A DNA stretch of 64,000 nucleotides from CAWBRT01 sp963819175 (lineage in GTDB: Bacteria; Acidobacteriota; Terriglobia; Terriglobales; Acidobacteriaceae): the NCBI GenBank assembly GCA_963819175.1, contig CAWFVJ010000016.1, positions 248,001 to 312,000 of the forward strand, written 5' to 3'. Below the pieces are notes generated by a model that was not told where the DNA came from, searched no databases, and saw only the letters and a list, made by a program, of their open reading frames with translations. Positions 63,575 through 64,000 of the stretch are shown here, in pieces (within the stretch, counting starts at the first letter, position 1; each line of letters begins with the position of its first letter). Made by a program: the position numbers and the translations under genes.

Positions 63575-64000
63575 TCATTTGGGGGCAACTCCCTCGTTTT
63601 CAAGCAGACGTTTTTTGCGGTCGGTGCCCCAGCGATAGCCCGACACTTCACCGTTGCTGTGAATCACTCGATGACACGGTATAACGACCGCAAGCCGGTT
63701 CGAGCCACAGGCGTTAGCTACGGCGCGCACGGCTTTCGGCTTGCCGATGGCGCATGCAACGTCCGTGTAAGTCTGCGTCTTGCCCGCCGGAATTCTTTGC
63801 AGCACTTGCCAGACGCGCTGTTGAAAGGCAGTGCCCCGGATGTCGAGCGAAATGCTTTTCGACGGCTGACGGCCCGCGAGCAACTCTTTCATCAGCAGTG
63901 TCCAGCCCTTCAACCCGGCATCGTCGCGGGTGAAGGTTGCGCGGGAATACTCCGACTTGAGCGCTCCTTCGGCCGATTGACCGGTCAGAAACTGCACGCC
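63575..64000 (-). CDS. O6-methylguanine-DNA methyltransferase (Ada C-terminal or Ogt type), N-terminus outside window
   Basis: Suicide repair protein that takes methyl groups from O6-methylguanine onto a cysteine. The reactive site PCHRVI is present, preceded by FQQRVWQVLQRIPAGKTQTY and AVRAVANACGSNRLAV, and followed by GYRWGTDRKKRLLENE. The frame is open to the window edge; the GTG at 63997 is not a convincing start. The GYRWG ending is common in Ada, so a full-length Ada regulator is possible, but Ogt cannot be excluded without the missing part. Confidence 0.9.
   Translation of the reverse strand, partial: GVQFLTGQSAEGALKSEYSRATFTRDDAGLKGWTLLMKELLAGRQPSKSISLDIRGTAFQQRVWQVLQRIPAGKTQTYTDVACAIGKPKAVRAVANACGSNRLAVVIPCHRVIHSNGEVSGYRWGTDRKKRLLENEGVAPK

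Noticed and set aside
1..64000. rRNA or tRNA genes
   Set aside because: No conserved 16S/23S blocks or tRNA cloverleaf with TTCGA arm was recognised by eye; a tRNA scan would be needed to exclude a tRNA fully.

Overview
The window is one continuous stretch of a GC-rich bacterial chromosome, packed with housekeeping genes on both strands. Several things suggest a soil-type acidobacterium: families of GC-rich intergenic hairpin repeats, class A PBP and DinB-type genes, a TonB receptor with an N-terminal carboxypeptidase-regulatory-like domain, and both GlnRS and GatB in one genome. This assignment is inference; no rRNA or tRNA gene was recognised that could fix it.

Layout. 1-7.1 kb: purD (cut by the window edge), purE, a DinB-like protein, PBP1A with a PASTA-repeat protein, and asd. 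7.1-14.8 kb: a repeat-rich spacer, a TauE/SafE exporter, ilvB-ilvN behind a hairpin-bearing leader, and a lactate-permease-family transporter with a strong terminator. 14.8-29.5 kb: polA, a second DinB protein, a LysE-type exporter, queA, a class II aldolase, a BtuB-like receptor under a cobalamin riboswitch, a methyltransferase, a DUF374-type acyltransferase, two acpP genes followed by fabF, dtd and folP. 29.66-32.99 kb: a 3.3-kb IS1-family transposable element with perfect 16-bp ends, a 10-bp target duplication and five or so cargo genes, inserted between folP and dacB. 33-42.5 kb: dacB, DUF3891 and DUF488 proteins, a lipoprotein cytochrome c, a Fic toxin with VbhA-like antitoxin, lipA, an M13 metallopeptidase, and small membrane proteins. 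42.7-52.6 kb: thiE, glnS and gltX, a pilin-like protein, a three-gene split DsbD system (ccdA, tlpA, DsbD-N), a FAH-family hydrolase, an FN3 lipoprotein and mgsA. 53-64 kb: a small cytochrome c, a DHA2 drug exporter, a methyltransferase, a four-gene operon built around a 4-hydroxybutyryl-CoA dehydratase homologue, gatB, and an Ada/Ogt methyltransferase cut by the window end.

Two mobile insertions can be read base by base: the IS1-family element, and a 120-bp MITE-like element whose uninterrupted target sequence survives elsewhere in the window. Three families of dispersed palindromic repeats fill most spacers.

A general caution: about twenty single-base frame breaks interrupt otherwise conserved genes, including polA, gltX and asd, and they cluster at 45-52 kb. 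Several sit in or beside short homopolymers, so consensus errors are more likely than real decay. I annotate such genes over their full extent as CDS and give the break position.
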